From: Chloroflexota bacterium
GTDB lineage: Bacteria; Chloroflexota; Anaerolineae; Caldilineales; Caldilineaceae
DNA: 43,153 nt
Direction of reading: 5' to 3'
NCBI GenBank assembly: GCA_026389895.1
Contig: JAPLGZ010000058.1
Coordinates: forward strand, 1-43,153
This document shows, piece after piece, positions 1-9,024 of the stretch. Made by a program: the position numbers and the translations under genes. Each line of letters opens with the position of its first letter. The first letter of the stretch is position 1. The notes below the pieces were generated by a model, which saw nothing but the letters and a program-made list of their open reading frames with translations, had not been told where the DNA came from and did no database searches.

Positions 1-1434
<1,434 letters not shown>

Positions 1435-1777
1435 TGTTTTTTCCTAAAATGAAATTTAACAAACAGATCACACGAATTACCCATATTAGTACATGTCTCT
1501 AAATGAGCACGGTCACTTTCAGGTAATTCGCTGCAAAAAGACTTCAAACAAATAAAATGCCTGATGTTATGCGGCTGTTACTCGATCATAGCACGATCAA
1601 AATTTAAAATCCGTAATCATAACTACGCAGGGCTTGGTGGTTAACTATACAGAAACCCCACCCCAACCCTTCCCAAACGAGGGAGGGAGCCGATTGGTGG
1701 AGAGAAGGTGTTACTTCTTCTGTCCCTGATCAGTCCCCGCACTGTTTGGGGAGGGTTGGGGTGGGGTAAATTTTCTC
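1435..1777. other. Intergenic, ftsH leader plus palindromic G-rich element
   Basis: There is no convincing gene here. The part next to ftsH (1435-1640) is AT-rich and presumably holds the ftsH promoter, but no clear -35/-10 pair stands out. The part next to the HAD-like gene is filled by the 111-bp palindrome listed separately. Confidence 0.5.
1656..1766. repeat. 111-bp inverted-repeat element with G-quadruplex-capable arms
   Basis: Two 23-base arms (1656-1678 and 1744-1766) are inverted copies with a single mismatch, separated by 65 bases. The right arm contains GGGGAGGGTTGGGGTGGGG on the plus strand, four G-runs with loops of 1, 2 and 1 bases. The left arm gives an equivalent run on the minus strand. 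The element ends 12 bases past the stop of the HAD-like gene, so it may also act as a transcript end. It looks like a dispersed palindromic repeat; only one copy is present in the window. Confidence 0.75.
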
Positions 1778-2995
1778 TTACTTCAGTTTATCCAACATCT
1801 GGCGAATATCAACCCCAACACGATGGGTTGCGATTTTGTGCAACGGGGCCAAATGGGCCGAAGCATGGGCATTGGGTCGCGATGCCTCATCGGGCTTATC
1901 ACTCAGACACAATTGCAGGCAGTTGCGCCCTTTGAGCCACTCAGAGAGCTCACATACTTCCTCAGTCAATGTAATTTCGTTTTTGAGCAGATCAGCGACG
2001 CTACTATCGTCCGCCATGTTACCCATATGGGCGACCGTGCTGATAAACTCTTCGCGCCGGAAACGCTTAAAGGGTGTTGGGTCACCACTGCGCACACTGG
2101 CAACGACCGCTTCATGCACTTGGCGGAAGGCTTCCCCCCCATTGTGCTTGATCATCATGCGGCTACCAACCCAGCGCAAAAATTGATCAAAATTATCCAG
2201 GCTCTTCTTTTTGATCTCTTGGACAACTTCATCAAAGTGGATTAGCCCTGTATTCACCACCAGACAAATATAGGCTAAGTAATCTTGATTGTCTTCGGTT
2301 AAAAGATGATATGGGGTGCGATTAAATTCAGCGTAGGCTCGTTCAAACGAGTTATAATCAAAATCTTCGCCCAAGACAGCGTCCATGGTACGATAGAGCC
2401 CCTCTAAGCGCGCCTTGTCGATCACCTGATCGTTGCGCCCCTTCGCCCCCAACGCCGTCTTATCAATATCAACAACAACGAGGGTATTTGCATCCAGGCG
2501 TAGTCCACTGTCCAGCGCCCATTGAGCCCAAGCGCCAAGCGCAGACCAGCGGTTGGCCGAATAAACTTGGTCTTTGTCATCGATTTCGACGGAAGGCTCC
2601 TGCGCCGTTTTTTCACAGCCAATAAAACACGCCCCTGGCAAGCCGCTGAGCGAACGCATATTGTGGTACGCGGTCCCATCATTCAGCAACGTATCGCCAA
2701 TCAAGATGATCTCTTTAATGGGTGTCTTAACCCCGCGCAACCGTTGAGCTTCTTCGCCAAACCAGAGAGCAGCCTTTGCATAATCCTTTTCTAATTTACG
2801 TGGAATCCGATCACCGGCCAGGCCCATTTTGTAGCCAGCCGCTTTTAGACCAGGTAAACGTTTGTCCATAGGCTCCAGATTGCGGTAGATCACCCAATCA
2901 CTAAAGTATTCGTATAAGGTAGACCGTCCAAAATTTTTTACCATACTTTCTGTCGCATCCTTGAACAACACCTCGGTCGCAGAATAATTCGTCAC
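1778..2995 (-). CDS. HAD-like hydrolase with permuted motif order
   Basis: A 405-residue cytoplasmic protein. The haloacid dehalogenase motifs are present but in an unusual order: a motif-IV-like GDTLLND at residues 100-106 comes first, motif I DIDKT at 176-180 second, and a motif II/III-like LCLSDKP with S365 and K367 last, about 40 residues from the end. In ordinary HAD phosphatases the order is I, II, III, IV. This suggests a circularly permuted HAD fold, or two degenerate HAD halves. A helical cap-like stretch lies between motif I and the SDKP motif. No specific substrate can be named. I prefer the GTG at 2995, with an AAAGGGG sequence 6 bases upstream; an in-frame ATG at 3061 would add 22 residues of unconvincing composition (427 aa). 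Transcribed alone; a palindromic element follows the stop. Confidence 0.8.
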   Translation of the reverse strand: MTNYSATEVLFKDATESMVKNFGRSTLYEYFSDWVIYRNLEPMDKRLPGLKAAGYKMGLAGDRIPRKLEKDYAKAALWFGEEAQRLRGVKTPIKEIILIGDTLLNDGTAYHNMRSLSGLPGACFIGCEKTAQEPSVEIDDKDQVYSANRWSALGAWAQWALDSGLRLDANTLVVVDIDKTALGAKGRNDQVIDKARLEGLYRTMDAVLGEDFDYNSFERAYAEFNRTPYHLLTEDNQDYLAYICLVVNTGLIHFDEVVQEIKKKSLDNFDQFLRWVGSRMMIKHNGGEAFRQVHEAVVASVRSGDPTPFKRFRREEFISTVAHMGNMADDSSVADLLKNEITLTEEVCELSEWLKGRNCLQLCLSDKPDEASRPNAHASAHLAPLHKIATHRVGVDIRQMLDKLK

Positions 2996-3346
2996 ATCGC
3001 GCCCCTTTAATTCCGAGGACCTGCGTCGATGAGCCTTTGGGCAAGCTGATCCTGACAACATAGCTCTACCATTGCCCCACTTATAATCGCAAACCCTACC
3101 CTATTGCCTATGCCTGACTGTCTGGCAAAGTAACCTACTGTTCGCTATTATACCTTGCTCCGCCATAAAGTAATATTTTAAGCGGAAGAAAATATTACCC
3201 GTCAAAATTCTTCGGCTCGAACCTAGTTGACGATGGATCGCAAAACGCCCATTCCGGCACGACAGTCATTCACTATCGTCCAGAGCGGTTGATGCTCTGC
3301 GATCCATCATTGATCTCATCTATCCATTTTATGCTTTCGCACGCCA
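2996..3346. other. Intergenic between asd and HAD-like gene, long inverted repeat
   Basis: There is no gene. An 11-bp perfect inverted repeat (3232-3242 and 3298-3308, core ATGGATCGCA/TGCGATCCAT) brackets 55 bases just downstream of asd. There is no T-run, so it is not a standard terminator. The stretch 3100-3200 is AT-rich and probably holds the promoter of the HAD-like gene. Confidence 0.45.
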
Positions 3347-4450
3347 CTACGCAAACTGTAATTGCTTAGCCAATAACGCGGCTTCGCCCCCTAGATAACC
3401 CTGGGCGACCAAAAGCTCGGCATTTAATAGACTGCCGCCAGCCGCACCCCGGATTGTATTATGCCCTAATGCCAAAAACTTCCAGTGAAAAAGCGGGTCT
3501 GGACGCAACCGCCCAATCACAGTGGCCATGCCCGGCACACTGCCTTTCAAACGATCCAGGCGCGGTTGGGGACGATCTTGTCGTTCATCGTAGATGAGGG
3601 CAGCGGTGGGCGCGCTCGGCAATTTCATCTGTTGGGGCAGCGGATCATAGTTCTTCCAAGCATTCAACATCTCTTCCTGGGTGGGCTGCTTGATAAACTC
3701 TGCACTGATGGCCAACAGATGGCCATTGCGTACAGGCACGCGATTGCAGTGCGCACTGACAACAAAATCAGCATAGGCAATCTGGGCGCCATCAAACTGA
3801 CCAAGCAGTTTTTGGGGCTCTTTCTGTTCCATCTTCTCTTCTTCGCCACCAATGTACGGCACAACATTGTCTAGAATATCCATGCTGCTGACGCCAGGAT
3901 AGCCCGCGCCACTGACAGCTTGCATGGTGACGACAAAGACCTTTTTTAGACCAAAATGTGTATGCAAGGGGTGTAAGGCACTCACCAGGTGGGTGGTGCT
4001 ACAATTCGGGTTACAGACAATAAAACCCTTCCAGCCCCGGTTGCGTTTTTGCAGTTCAATCAACGCCAAATGTTCAGGGTTGACTTCGGGCACCATTAAT
4101 GGGATATCGGCGTCGTAGCGATGATTGCTCGAGTTGCTGCATACGATATAGCCTGCCGCAGCAAATTCTTGCTCAATCGGTTTGGCGACATCCGTTGGCA
4201 ACCCGCCAAAGACGATCTGGCAATCCACGCCTGGCTTGCAATCCTGCAAAATTACATCGCGTAAGTGTTCGGGCATATCGCCGCGCAAATTCCACTTACA
4301 GGCGTCGGCATAACGTTTGCCGGCGCTTCGATCGCTGGCGCACAAGGCCGTTAATTCAAACCAGGGATGCCCCTGGAGCATTTGGACAAAGCGTTGGCCG
4401 ACCGCACCCGTTGCGCCCAGCACGCCTACTTTAATCTTCGCGTTACTCAT
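3347..4450 (-). CDS. asd: Aspartate-semialdehyde dehydrogenase
   Basis: Makes L-aspartate 4-semialdehyde from aspartyl phosphate with NADPH, the branch point to lysine, threonine and methionine; cytoplasmic. The protein is 367 aa, typical for the archaeal/fungal-type ASADH subfamily. Seen: N-terminal Rossmann motif GATGAVGQRF (13-22), catalytic cysteine C150 in CNPNCSTTH, and the AHCNRVPV segment with the active-site histidine. The start ATG has an AGGAG site 7 bases upstream. It lies downstream of lysC and hom on the same strand and completes the first three common steps. Two palindromic CGCTC-N4-GAGCG sites lie 34-68 bases upstream and could be operators or leader hairpins. Confidence 0.97.
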   Translation of the reverse strand: MSNAKIKVGVLGATGAVGQRFVQMLQGHPWFELTALCASDRSAGKRYADACKWNLRGDMPEHLRDVILQDCKPGVDCQIVFGGLPTDVAKPIEQEFAAAGYIVCSNSSNHRYDADIPLMVPEVNPEHLALIELQKRNRGWKGFIVCNPNCSTTHLVSALHPLHTHFGLKKVFVVTMQAVSGAGYPGVSSMDILDNVVPYIGGEEEKMEQKEPQKLLGQFDGAQIAYADFVVSAHCNRVPVRNGHLLAISAEFIKQPTQEEMLNAWKNYDPLPQQMKLPSAPTAALIYDERQDRPQPRLDRLKGSVPGMATVIGRLRPDPLFHWKFLALGHNTIRGAAGGSLLNAELLVAQGYLGGEAALLAKQLQFA

Positions 4451-4475
4451 ATTCGATCTCCTATGAACAATTTAC

Positions 4476-4518
4476 GATTATGTCGCTCAGTAGAGCGATT
4501 ATGTCGCTCAATGGAGCG
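4476..4518 (-). promoter_or_regulatory. Tandem palindromes upstream of asd
   Basis: A 21-base unit starting GATTATGTCGCTCA is repeated twice head to tail (4476-4496, 4497-4517). Each unit carries the palindrome CGCTC-N4-GAGCG (4484-4497 and 4505-4518), spaced exactly 21 bases apart (two helical turns). Position just upstream of the asd ribosome binding site suggests paired operator half-sites or small leader hairpins. Function is inferred. Confidence 0.45.
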
Positions 4519-4520
4519 TT

Positions 4521-4633
4521 GATTGACGATTTACGAGGTTGGTATCGACAGCGTAGTTATTTCTGCTTTCGAGAATTGTTCGGCGAAAGCAGAAGCATCA
4601 ATGGCGTCCCTACTACTTCGTAAATCGTCAATC
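4521..4633. repeat. Nested inverted repeat between hom and asd
   Basis: Outer 16-base perfect arms (4521-4536, GATTGACGATTTACGA; 4618-4633, its complement) enclose an inner 11-base hairpin (4561-4571 with 4584-4594, TTCTGCTTTCG/CGAAAGCAGAA). The whole 113 bases can fold as one long imperfect hairpin. The hom stop codon is 21 bases away. It resembles a small non-autonomous palindromic element or a transcript-processing hairpin; there is no clear T-run for a terminator. Confidence 0.65.
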
Positions 4634-4653
4634 GTATGTCGTAAATCCATTAT

Positions 4654-5772
4654 TTATATTGTATATGCCAACTCAATTACATCGGCCAACACGCCAGACG
4701 CGGTCGCATCGACACCGGCGCCACGCCCCTGCACCACTAATGGGTTCGGGTTATACCAACGTGTGTAAAATTCCACCAAATTATCGGTGCCACCCAATCG
4801 GCCCAAGGGGCTGCTCGCCTCGACCAAGGTGGGCCCAACCCGACACTGACCATCCGCCACCGTGGCCGCGAAACGCAATACTTTGCCTTCGGCCAGTGCC
4901 GCCTCTACCTGGGCCTGAAACTGTTGATCCAGTTCCGGCAACGCCAGCATGAATTCGTCGATTGACAATTGGTTCATGCGGGCCGGGTAGAGCCCCGTCA
5001 CCTGCACATCCGTCAGATCGAGCGGCCAGCCAAGGCCACGTGCGAGGATCAAAGCCTTGCGCGCCACATCAACACCGCCCAAATCGTCACGCGGGTCTGG
5101 CTCGGTGTAGCCTAGCTGATGGGCTTCGCGGACAATTTCGCTGAAAGGACGCTGCGCTTGCAGGCCAGTCATTACATAGCCCAACGTGCCAGAAAAAGTA
5201 CCGGCAATCCGCTGTACTTCGTCACCACTAGCCACCAGCCGATTCAGCGTACTAATGACGGGTAAGGCTGCGCCACAGGTTGTTTCCCAGCGGCTTTGGC
5301 CCAGATTTCGCCAGCCCGCATTGCCAGTTGTGGTTACGCCGGCTCTGGTGAGCCGGTCGTATACCTCCTGTTGCACCGTTAATGGTTTTTTATTAGCGAG
5401 GACAACTTTATAGCCTTGCATGATAGAAAAGAGCAAGGCGGGAACGGTAACATCGCTGGCGGTGCAATCTACCACCACCGCGCCAGCGCGTCCGGCGATA
5501 TCGACAATGCCCTTCAGATCACTCTGGTTCGCGCCAAGGGGGTGTTCAAGTAAACTGCCACCCGCGGCCTTAAGCGCTAGCAAGGCTTGTAGATCTGGGT
5601 CAGCAATACCGTTATCTAATTCAATGACGGCACTATTCCGATCACAGAGTGCCAAAATTCTCAGGACCAGATCGTATTGGTTGGCGTGAAATTCGCGGTT
5701 TTCCACGATCTGGCGGACCAGCGCCCGGCCCACACCGCCAACGCCGAAAAGAATGATAGGGAGCTCGCGCAT
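4654..5772 (-). CDS. hom: Homoserine dehydrogenase without ACT domain
   Basis: Reduces aspartate semialdehyde to homoserine with NAD(P)H. The protein is 372 aa. Seen: nucleotide-binding GVGGVGRALVRQI (10-22), ANKKPLT (about 126-132), SGTLGYVMTGL, and the signature GYTEPDPRDDLGGVDVARKA with the catalytic acidic residues. It lacks the C-terminal ACT domain of many monofunctional enzymes and resembles the dehydrogenase half of bifunctional ThrA. Feedback control may therefore depend on the neighbouring aspartate kinase, which carries two ACT domains. A weak AAAAGG site precedes the start ATG. lysC has a terminator before this gene, and a TTGACT/TACAGC promoter candidate lies in the gap. Confidence 0.96.
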   Translation of the reverse strand: MRELPIILFGVGGVGRALVRQIVENREFHANQYDLVLRILALCDRNSAVIELDNGIADPDLQALLALKAAGGSLLEHPLGANQSDLKGIVDIAGRAGAVVVDCTASDVTVPALLFSIMQGYKVVLANKKPLTVQQEVYDRLTRAGVTTTGNAGWRNLGQSRWETTCGAALPVISTLNRLVASGDEVQRIAGTFSGTLGYVMTGLQAQRPFSEIVREAHQLGYTEPDPRDDLGGVDVARKALILARGLGWPLDLTDVQVTGLYPARMNQLSIDEFMLALPELDQQFQAQVEAALAEGKVLRFAATVADGQCRVGPTLVEASSPLGRLGGTDNLVEFYTRWYNPNPLVVQGRGAGVDATASGVLADVIELAYTI

Positions 5773-5839
5773 AGAATCTTACCTTTTGTGGCTGACCTAG
5801 ACTAGTTCTCTTAAAATAAACGTAGTTGAAATAGATGTA

Positions 5840-5869
5840 GCTGTACCGTAAGCGCGGCATAAAAGTCAA
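5840..5869 (-). promoter_or_regulatory. Candidate promoter of hom
   Basis: On the minus strand: -35 TTGACT (5869-5864), spacer of 18, -10 TACAGC (5845-5840), about 68 bases before the hom start. The -35 is good, the -10 weak. It would allow hom and asd to be expressed despite the lysC terminator. Confidence 0.35.
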
Positions 5870-5905
5870 CCATGCTTTAAAAGTTTCGTGAAGCTGCTTT
5901 GTCTC

Positions 5906-5941
5906 AAAAAAAGGAGCACTAGACAACGTCTGGCTCCCTTT
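5906..5941 (-). terminator. Intrinsic terminator after lysC
   Basis: Read on the minus strand: AAAGGGAGC, then an imperfect stem closing at GCTCC, followed by seven T (5910-5904). The stem arms GGAGCcAGAC and GTCTaGtGCTCC enclose a GTT loop. It lies 71 bases past the lysC stop and separates lysC from hom. Confidence 0.75.
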
Positions 5942-6011
5942 ACGCCCGCGCCGATTATAACATGGGTATTTAACAGTTTGCTATTTTATGCAAACGAAGG
6001 CTCTAAAAGGC

Positions 6012-7463
6012 TTACCGAGTTCCAGTACGCTCGGCCGTCGGTTTATGCAATTCAAACATATCATGAATCGCACGGATGGCGGCATTAGCGTCTGGATCCG
6101 CGACAACCAAGCTGACGTTAGCCTCGCTGGAGCCCTGTGCGATGGCGATCACGTTAATATTCTGTTCGCTGACAGCCTTAAAGATACCGGCGGCCAGACC
6201 GGGTGTGCCGCGCATGCCACTACCTACCACCGCCACAATCACAATATTACCGTGGCCACTGATCTGATCAATATAACTGCGGTCTAATTCTTTTCGGAAT
6301 TCGGTGTGTAATGCATCGATCACCTTGGCAGCGTCCAGTTCGGGAACGACAAAGCAGATGCTTTGTTCGCTGCTGCTCTGGCTAATCATTAATACATTGG
6401 CGCCCACACTTGCCACACTGCCAAAGGTGCGGGCAGCGGTGCCCGGCACGCCAATAAAACCGCGCCCCGCCACTGTAATCAAATTCATACCACGAATCGC
6501 TGTAACAGCCTTAACTGACCCCATCTCTTCACTGTTGCTATGTTCGAGAATACGCGTGCCAGGATGGGTTGGCTCAAAGGTATTGAGGACCAGCACCGGA
6601 ATCTTTTTGGCGACGGCAGGTGAGACAGCCTTGGGGTGCATAACCTTAGCCCCATAATAAGCCAGTTCGGCGACTTCTTCATAACTAAGCTGATGCAAAC
6701 TACGCGCATTCGCCACCACGCGTGGATCAGAGGTCATGACGCCATTGACGTCTGTCCAAATCTGGATTTCGTCCGCATCGATCACTGCGCCGATAATGCC
6801 GGCTGAATAATCCGAGGCGCCACGGCCCAATGTGGTGGGAATCCCGCGTGTCGTCGCGCCGACAAAACCTGTGATCACCGGCACCACACCTTGCTCTAAC
6901 AGCGGCAGAATACGCGCGCGACAACGCTGCTCGGTTAAATCCATCAACGGGGCAGCGCTGCCAAAGAGATCATCGGTGACGATTAATTCAGTCGCATCGA
7001 GCGCTTCGGTCTTTAAGCCTTGGGCCCGCAGAACGGCGGCCAACAAAGGAGCGTTGATCCGCTCGCCCATGCCACTGACAATATCAAGGCCACGGCTTGT
7101 CAATTCGCCCAAGGCCGCAATGCCGCGCCAAAGCCGTTCGAGCGCCGCGATTCGTTCCTCCAGCAGACGGTCTAAAGCCGCACGCTCGGTGCTATCTTTG
7201 ACAAAGTAATCAGCGACGGCCCGATGTTTAGCCAACAGTGCGTTCTGAATTTCACGGTGGGCATTTTCATCGCCAGTGCTCGCCGCCTTTTTGGCTGCCT
7301 CAATCAAAGTGTTCGTCACGCCGCTCATGGCGCTGGTGACAATGACGACGCCAGGGTGGCTGGTGGTGCTTTGTTCTGCCATTTTTTGTTTTACGATTTT
7401 AGCCACTTGCGCAAAGGCTTCTATGCTGCCGACGGATGTACCGCCGAACTTCATGACGATCAT
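6012..7463 (-). CDS. lysC: Aspartate kinase with two ACT domains
   Basis: Phosphorylates aspartate at the first step of the aspartate family pathway. The protein is 483 aa. Seen: N-terminal KFGGTSVGS (5-13) of the amino-acid kinase fold, catalytic-domain segment LGRGASDYSAGIIGA, and two C-terminal ACT modules (about 325-395 and 400-470) expected to bind the feedback amino acid. Length and organisation match the kinase half of ThrA-type enzymes; the dehydrogenase half is the separate gene hom just downstream. An AGGAG lies 11 bases before the start ATG. The TnpB gene ends only 100 bases upstream in the same direction, so the native leader and promoter of lysC may have been interrupted. Confidence 0.97.
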   Translation of the reverse strand: MIVMKFGGTSVGSIEAFAQVAKIVKQKMAEQSTTSHPGVVIVTSAMSGVTNTLIEAAKKAASTGDENAHREIQNALLAKHRAVADYFVKDSTERAALDRLLEERIAALERLWRGIAALGELTSRGLDIVSGMGERINAPLLAAVLRAQGLKTEALDATELIVTDDLFGSAAPLMDLTEQRCRARILPLLEQGVVPVITGFVGATTRGIPTTLGRGASDYSAGIIGAVIDADEIQIWTDVNGVMTSDPRVVANARSLHQLSYEEVAELAYYGAKVMHPKAVSPAVAKKIPVLVLNTFEPTHPGTRILEHSNSEEMGSVKAVTAIRGMNLITVAGRGFIGVPGTAARTFGSVASVGANVLMISQSSSEQSICFVVPELDAAKVIDALHTEFRKELDRSYIDQISGHGNIVIVAVVGSGMRGTPGLAAGIFKAVSEQNINVIAIAQGSSEANVSLVVADPDANAAIRAIHDMFELHKPTAERTGTR

Positions 7464-7544
7464 GGGATTGTCTGCTCCTGGACATGGTTAATTGTCAATC
7501 AAGGGCGCTTTACGCCGTCTTGATTAATGAAAGAAAGTTAATTG

Positions 7545-7600
7545 CAGTGACTACTCCCACGGCTAAAGCGCGTGGGCTTCTACAAGGCCAACAGGGTCAG
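7545..7600 (-). ncRNA. Probable omega-RNA 3' scaffold hairpin / right end of TnpB element
   Basis: On the minus strand the TnpB coding region runs into an imperfect hairpin at 7576-7556 (arms CCCAC and GTGGG) that contains the TnpB stop codon (7565-7563), followed by AGTAGTCACTGC. In IS200/IS605-type elements the omega-RNA overlaps the 3' end of tnpB and ends in such a hairpin, with the guide read from flanking DNA. The guide would start around 7555-7545 and run toward lysC. The exact boundary cannot be set by eye. Confidence 0.5.
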
Positions 7601-8696
7601 CCTTGAGGCCAGCTAGTCCGCGGGCCAAAATGTTTAAAGCAGCGTTATGATCGCGGTGCAGTTTCAAGCCGCAATGAGGACAATCATGGATACGCACGTG
7701 CAAGGTCTTTGGAACAATCGCATTGCAGCCCGAACACAGTTGCGTAGTGCCACGCGGATCAACGTGTACGACCGTTCTACCAGCGTTTGCAGCTTTGTAG
7801 GCCGTGAACTGTACAAATTGACCCCAGGCAACATCGGCAATGCCGCGGGTGATTGTTTTCAGATCCGAGCTTTGCATAGCCTGAATGTCAAGTTTCTCAA
7901 AGGCAATAATTTGATACTGATTGACCAGCTTACGCGATGCTTGATGGGCAAAATCACGCCTGCGATTAGCGACCCGGTCATAGGCGTGACAAAGGGCTTT
8001 GATGACTTTCTTGCGTTCGGAGCTACCCTGCGCCAAGCGTTCTTTCTGGCGTTGCAAACGAGCGATATCACTAGCGTCTTTCTTCATCCAGCGACGGCGT
8101 TCAATCTGGTTGCCATCGCTGAAATAGGCAAACGTGGTCAAACCCAGATCGATACCGACAACATTGGGCAATGGTTCAAGCGGTTGACTTTCACACTCAC
8201 AGGCAAAGCAAGCGTAAAAGTTGCCAACGGCGTCGCGCTGAATCGTGAGCGTCTTGATCGTCGCACAGATCGGGCGATGCCATTTGATCGCAACTGATCC
8301 GATTTTCGATAGGCTAAGTTTGTCACCATCCAACTTAAAACCAGACTGCTTAAAGGTGAAACTATCGTACAAGCCACGACCTTTGAAACGGGGGAATCCA
8401 GGTTCTTCGCCAGTTTTTACACGGCGAAAGAACGCTTGATAGGCCAAGTCAACCCGCTCTTGAACGTTCTGCAACACTTGCGAGTGTACTTCTTTCAAGA
8501 TGGGTTTAGCGGCTTTCCATTCGGTGAGCAGCTTATTGGTATCGTAGAGCGAAATCGACTTACCTGTTTGTTCGTAGGTGTTTTTGCGTGCGGCCAACGT
8601 ATCGTTATAAACCCATCGGCAAAGCTCAAGCATTTTCTCAAGCTTGGTTCGCTGGGCAGATGTGGGGAACAATCGATACTTGTAGGTCATTCGCAT
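7563..8696 (-). CDS. tnpB: TnpB RNA-guided nuclease, IS200/IS605 family (OrfB)
   Basis: A 377-aa TnpB, normal length. Seen: N-terminal helix-turn-helix segment (about 1-45), RuvC-like nuclease with D183 (GIDLGLTTF), E267 (FEKLD) and D349 (HRDHNAA), and the C4 zinc ribbon CSGC...CPHC (321, 324, 339, 342) inserted before the last Asp. All catalytic and zinc residues are present, so it is likely active as an omega-RNA-guided endonuclease that helps the transposon persist. No TnpA is visible, so the copy is a solo element needing transposase in trans. A consensus promoter ends 6 bases before the ATG, suggesting a leaderless mRNA. It sits between hisS and lysC on the same strand. Confidence 0.96.
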   Translation of the reverse strand: MRMTYKYRLFPTSAQRTKLEKMLELCRWVYNDTLAARKNTYEQTGKSISLYDTNKLLTEWKAAKPILKEVHSQVLQNVQERVDLAYQAFFRRVKTGEEPGFPRFKGRGLYDSFTFKQSGFKLDGDKLSLSKIGSVAIKWHRPICATIKTLTIQRDAVGNFYACFACECESQPLEPLPNVVGIDLGLTTFAYFSDGNQIERRRWMKKDASDIARLQRQKERLAQGSSERKKVIKALCHAYDRVANRRRDFAHQASRKLVNQYQIIAFEKLDIQAMQSSDLKTITRGIADVAWGQFVQFTAYKAANAGRTVVHVDPRGTTQLCSGCNAIVPKTLHVRIHDCPHCGLKLHRDHNAALNILARGLAGLKADPVGLVEAHAL

Positions 8697-8702
8697 AAGG
8701 GT

Positions 8703-8731
8703 ATTATAGCATTTTTACGTAGATGTGCCAA
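8703..8731 (-). promoter_or_regulatory. Strong promoter of tnpB, leaderless
   Basis: Minus strand: -35 TTGGCA (8731-8726), 17-bp spacer, -10 TATAAT (8708-8703), then six bases and the ATG. Transcription would begin at or next to the A of the start codon, and no Shine-Dalgarno site fits. Confidence 0.75.
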
Positions 8732-8841
8732 TTACGTAAATCAATCTTATTCGTTAGCAATGGCGTTCCAAAGCCAGGCTTCGACGTGAGCTCAGCCGAA
8801 CGTAGGCGACGCTTCAGGATCGAAGCGCATGCGTCTATTCA

Positions 8842-8866
8842 TCCCACGACTGAAGTCCAGGGCTTT
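8842..8866 (-). repeat. Right-end-like hairpin, possible IS605 relic
   Basis: On the minus strand this reads AAAGCCCTGGACTTCAGTCG then TGGGA. It has the same frame as the active TnpB right end (AAGCCC, CTT, CGTGGGA) and forms CCC..GACT/AGTC..GGG pairing. It suggests the left-end structure of this element or the remnant of an earlier TnpB copy. Confidence 0.4.
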
Positions 8867-8931
8867 TTATCCGATAGGATCGTAATTTACACCACAATGT
8901 CACAAAAAACCAAAGGTCAAGATGTGATAAA

Positions 8932-8966
8932 TAAAAATCGCCCCTTCTTTACGGAGAGAAGGGGCG
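8932..8966 (-). terminator. Intrinsic terminator downstream of hisS
   Basis: Minus strand: a perfect 10-bp stem CGCCCCTTCT/AGAAGGGGCG (8966-8957 with 8948-8939), loop of 8, then ATTTTTATTTA. It lies about 140 bases past the hisS stop and shields tnpB from read-through. Confidence 0.85.
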
Positions 8967-9024
8967 AGGAACAGCAAGTACAGTGTGAAGATTTTTTGGC
9001 AACAGTGCCAATGCGGGAAGAAGA

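Noticed and set aside
3232-3308. Terminator for asd
   Set aside because: The 11-bp arms are 55 bases apart and no T-run follows, so it is reported only as an inverted repeat.
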